A DNA stretch of 8,405 bases from the NCBI GenBank assembly GCA_033763355.1, contig JANRKT010000116.1, forward strand, positions 1 to 8,405. The letters are read 5' to 3'. Below, piece by piece: positions 7,101 to 8,405 of this stretch; position 1 is the stretch's first letter; the number at the start of each line of letters is the position of its first letter. The translations under genes were made by a program, and so were the position numbers. Under the pieces are notes generated by a model. The model had not been told where the DNA came from and searched no databases. It worked only from the letters and a program-made list of their open reading frames with translations. Origin of the DNA: JANRKT01 sp033763355 (lineage in GTDB: Bacteria; Bacteroidota; Bacteroidia; Chitinophagales; Chitinophagaceae).

Positions 7101-7342
7101 GGTACTGGAAGTTGCGCCAGATAACCCTCGGATATGATTTCAGCAGGTTTGTTCCGGCAAAATGGCCTATCAAGGGAGTTAAGCTTGATTTTGTTGCCAA
7201 TAATGTGGCCATCATTAAAAAATGGATTGATAACATTGACCCCGAAACTTTCGGTTACAGTTCCGATAATCTCGTTGGCCTGGAATCACCCGGCCTTCCT
7301 TCTACCAGGGGCCTGGGTTTTAATTTAAACATTAAATTCTAA
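4148..7342 (+). CDS. SusC/RagA-family TonB-dependent outer-membrane transporter
   Basis: With the ATG at 4148 the product is 1064 residues, normal for this family. It imports a ligand delivered by its SusD partner across the outer membrane using TonB-ExbBD energy. Domains in order: a signal peptide (about 1-32, probable cleavage AYS|Q); a carboxypeptidase-regulatory-like domain (about 34-106, VTGTVSD through VVLNID); a TonB-box-like DAVVVTA (111-117); a plug domain (about 118-270) containing VRIRGQSSISGQNNPLIVIN and the family motif ILKGAPAAALYGARAKDGV followed by IMITTK; then the beta-barrel, ending in the outer-membrane insertion signal with terminal Phe (GLGFNLNIKF). An in-frame TTG at 4118 would add ten residues without a better signal sequence, so the ATG is preferred. 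No Shine-Dalgarno sequence is present. The frame is intact throughout. The SusD-like gene follows after 11 bp. Substrate cannot be read from the sequence. Confidence 0.95.
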   Translation: MKVKPTPEYFPSLLKSFFSILSFLFFSSWAYSQTVTGTVSDMAGKRMPAVNVMVKGTSRGVITDASGQFSIEAASNATLVFSSVGYATTEIPVSGRQVVDVVLNIDSRNLDAVVVTALGITKESRRLGYAATNVKTDELTVNRSPNLMNALQGKVAGVNISGLGTGPGGTSKVRIRGQSSISGQNNPLIVINGVPIDNTNFGVNTSAGGAVGNDNGAIALRGGGVTSDGGDGLSSINPDDIESMTILKGAPAAALYGARAKDGVIMITTKTKGRGKGIGVTYNVNYTNESPLDFTDYQKIYGQGENGIRPTTPNPTSGQWSFGEKFAPGMTHVLFTNLTVPYVPQGSRIKEFYRSGQNLTNTVTMEAAGDKGGIHLSLSNMNSKGIVPNNSFNRKGMNLGFSYDLSEKFSFRGNVNYTREENKNPPNIANQDNSIPTTIMALANSMPLSVLNANKYNAAGNEYIYSRFMNRTNPYWVLAEQFHNVKRDRIFGNISVKYNILPWLFVQGRFGQDYWSRDEDYNNFPTGHASRPAAPAGFVNGVYTQDSRRFRETNLDFLASATKKFGAFDATLTGGGNQMKRRSDLNSVQVTDFVIRGLYTVQNGRAKDPIYALVEQGVNSLYGSGEVSWNRTLYLNGTLRNDWFSTLAPANRSILYPSVSAAYIFSETLPNISWLNFGKLRIGYAEVGSDSDVQPYADQLFYGINSNLINNPSGTAVPVGGPSGTTVPNPNLKPMRIAETEIGLELRMFNNRVTLDLAGYRKITSDQIVQAQISDASGFVTTNINSGKSRNLGFEVLLGLVPVQGKNFSWEFTANTSYNKTKVLSIITSKAGERITTGTHVFNGEVRHVVGQEMGQIAGFGYNRNAKGERIFLANGLPQRTPDLVLFGSALPKWVGGFLNTFTYKGIRLSVLIDYKLGNKVLSGTNFNAVRHGLHKMTLEGREGGVTGKGVNLSGGTNTAVAPVQTYWEHLRSQALVEAVVYDGGYWKLRQITLGYDFSRFVPAKWPIKGVKLDFVANNVAIIKKWIDNIDPETFGYSSDNLVGLESPGLPSTRGLGFNLNIKF

Positions 7343-7353
7343 TACGGCGAATT

Positions 7354-8405
7354 ATGAAACGAATACTTAATTATATCCTGGCTGCTTTTGTGTTAACATT
7401 CATTTCTTCATGCGATAAAAACCTCGATGACCTGAATGTAAACAGGACCAGCCCTATTGCTATTGACCCGGCTTTTCAGCTCAACAATGCTGTAATCAAC
7501 ATCTCTTTCCCGGTGGGCACATTGGTTTATGAAATTGGTATTGTACAGCAGGTAATATCTCCCAATGGCGGCGTACTTGCCGGGGCTAACTTTAACCAGG
7601 ACAACAGGGGCCTTGGCGCACCCACATGGGTAAATTACTACCGCAATGTAATCAGGAATACAAATGATGTTATTGTAAAAACCAAAAGCGCTGCCGACAG
7701 GGCCAACCTGTATAATATGGCCAGGATATTTCAGGCCTATACTTATATGGTGCTTACAGACAGTTACGGTGATGTTCCCTTTACTGAAGGCGGTGCAGGT
7801 TATACCGAACAGGTGTTTTTTCCCAAATACGATGCGCAGCAGGACATTTATAACAATATTATTAAAGAACTTACCGAAGCATCCGCTGCATTAAATGCAT
7901 CCGGAAAAATAGAAAGCAGCGATATATTGTACAGCGGAAACATTGCACAATGGAAAAAATTTGGCTATTCATTATTGCTCAGGGCGGGTATGCGCCTCAG
8001 CAAGATTGATGCAACAAAAGCACAGGCAACTGTAACCGCTGCAGTAGCTGGCGGTGTAATACTCGCCAATGCAGATAATGCTTTAATGAGGCACGACGCC
8101 AATTACCAGCACCCCATTGGCAATACGCTTAACGGTACTGAAGCAGCTAATTTTTATCTTACCAAACCATTTGTTGACTATCTGAAAAATACAAATGACC
8201 CGCGGTTACAGGCTATTGCCATACGTTACGTGGGTGCAACATCCGGCCCAACACAAACTGTTGCCAATGGCTCCACCAATCCGGCTATTCAGATAGGAAT
8301 GCCAATGGGCAAAGACAATGGTACTGTTGTTCCGGCTGCAGCTGCTGATGGCCTTGCCAGTTTTTACGAATACAGCCAGGTTGACCGCAGGCGGATTGTT
8401 AAAAC
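7354..8405 (+). CDS. SusD/RagB-like nutrient-binding outer-membrane lipoprotein (3' end outside window)
   Basis: The frame opens at ATG 7354 and stays open to the right edge, giving 350 codons of a protein whose family is usually about 480-550 residues. The N-terminus MKRILNYILAAFVLTFISSC is a lipoprotein signal with a lipobox ending at Cys20. The following DKNLDDLN is acidic, as in Bacteroidota lipoproteins exported to the cell surface. The body matches the SusD-like_2 type: an early NVNRTSP, ARIFQAYTYMVLTDSYGDVPFTE (YGDVPF at residues 138-143), then DIYNNIIKEL and WKKFGYSLLLRAGMRLSKID. These form the TPR-like helical scaffold that packs on the SusC barrel and caps the ligand cavity. It starts 11 bp after susC and is surely in the same operon. 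The ligand-binding side cannot be interpreted because the C-terminal third is missing. Confidence 0.93.
   Translation, partial: MKRILNYILAAFVLTFISSCDKNLDDLNVNRTSPIAIDPAFQLNNAVINISFPVGTLVYEIGIVQQVISPNGGVLAGANFNQDNRGLGAPTWVNYYRNVIRNTNDVIVKTKSAADRANLYNMARIFQAYTYMVLTDSYGDVPFTEGGAGYTEQVFFPKYDAQQDIYNNIIKELTEASAALNASGKIESSDILYSGNIAQWKKFGYSLLLRAGMRLSKIDATKAQATVTAAVAGGVILANADNALMRHDANYQHPIGNTLNGTEAANFYLTKPFVDYLKNTNDPRLQAIAIRYVGATSGPTQTVANGSTNPAIQIGMPMGKDNGTVVPAAAADGLASFYEYSQVDRRRIVK

Overview
The window reads as a chromosomal segment of a Bacteroidota bacterium, most likely close to Chitinophagaceae. The evidence is a SusC/SusD outer-membrane pair, a SusD lipoprotein with an acidic stretch after the lipobox cysteine, starts without a Shine-Dalgarno sequence, and AT-rich promoter elements ending in TTTG. 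The family placement is an impression from protein similarity, not a computed result.

Layout from left to right: (1) the last 117 codons of leucyl-tRNA synthetase (1-354, +). (2) A stand-alone, exported, trypsin-like serine protease (428-1375, +) with an intact His/Asp/Ser triad, clearly more AT-rich than its neighbours. (3) A 151-bp gap between converging genes, holding three abutting hairpins (about 1390-1491). Two of them share a core and differ by compensatory changes, and an 8-bp direct repeat lies on either side of the cluster. (4) A minus-strand pair: an AraC-family regulator (3057-3950) followed 15 bp downstream by an FGGY kinase of the gluconokinase type (1527-3041). (5) A 197-bp divergent regulatory region (3951-4147) with a probable susC promoter, a direct repeat at 21-bp period and a framing inverted repeat. 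(6) A SusC-type TonB-dependent transporter (4148-7342, +) and, 11 bp later, a SusD-like lipoprotein (from 7354) cut by the right edge.

Working model: parts 4 to 6 form a small nutrient-acquisition locus. SusD captures a ligand at the cell surface, SusC imports it across the outer membrane using TonB energy, and the kinase phosphorylates a released sugar acid, probably gluconate to 6-phosphogluconate. The AraC protein could sense an intermediate and act from the shared intergenic region. No glycoside hydrolase or inner-membrane permease is visible; either could lie beyond the right edge. The protease and hairpin cluster look like an accessory insertion between the housekeeping leuS and this locus.

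No RNA genes, CRISPR arrays, transposases or integrases were found. No gene-free stretch exceeds 300 bp. I did not find a clearly new multi-gene system; the two most unusual signals are the hairpin cluster and the structured araC/susC intergenic region.
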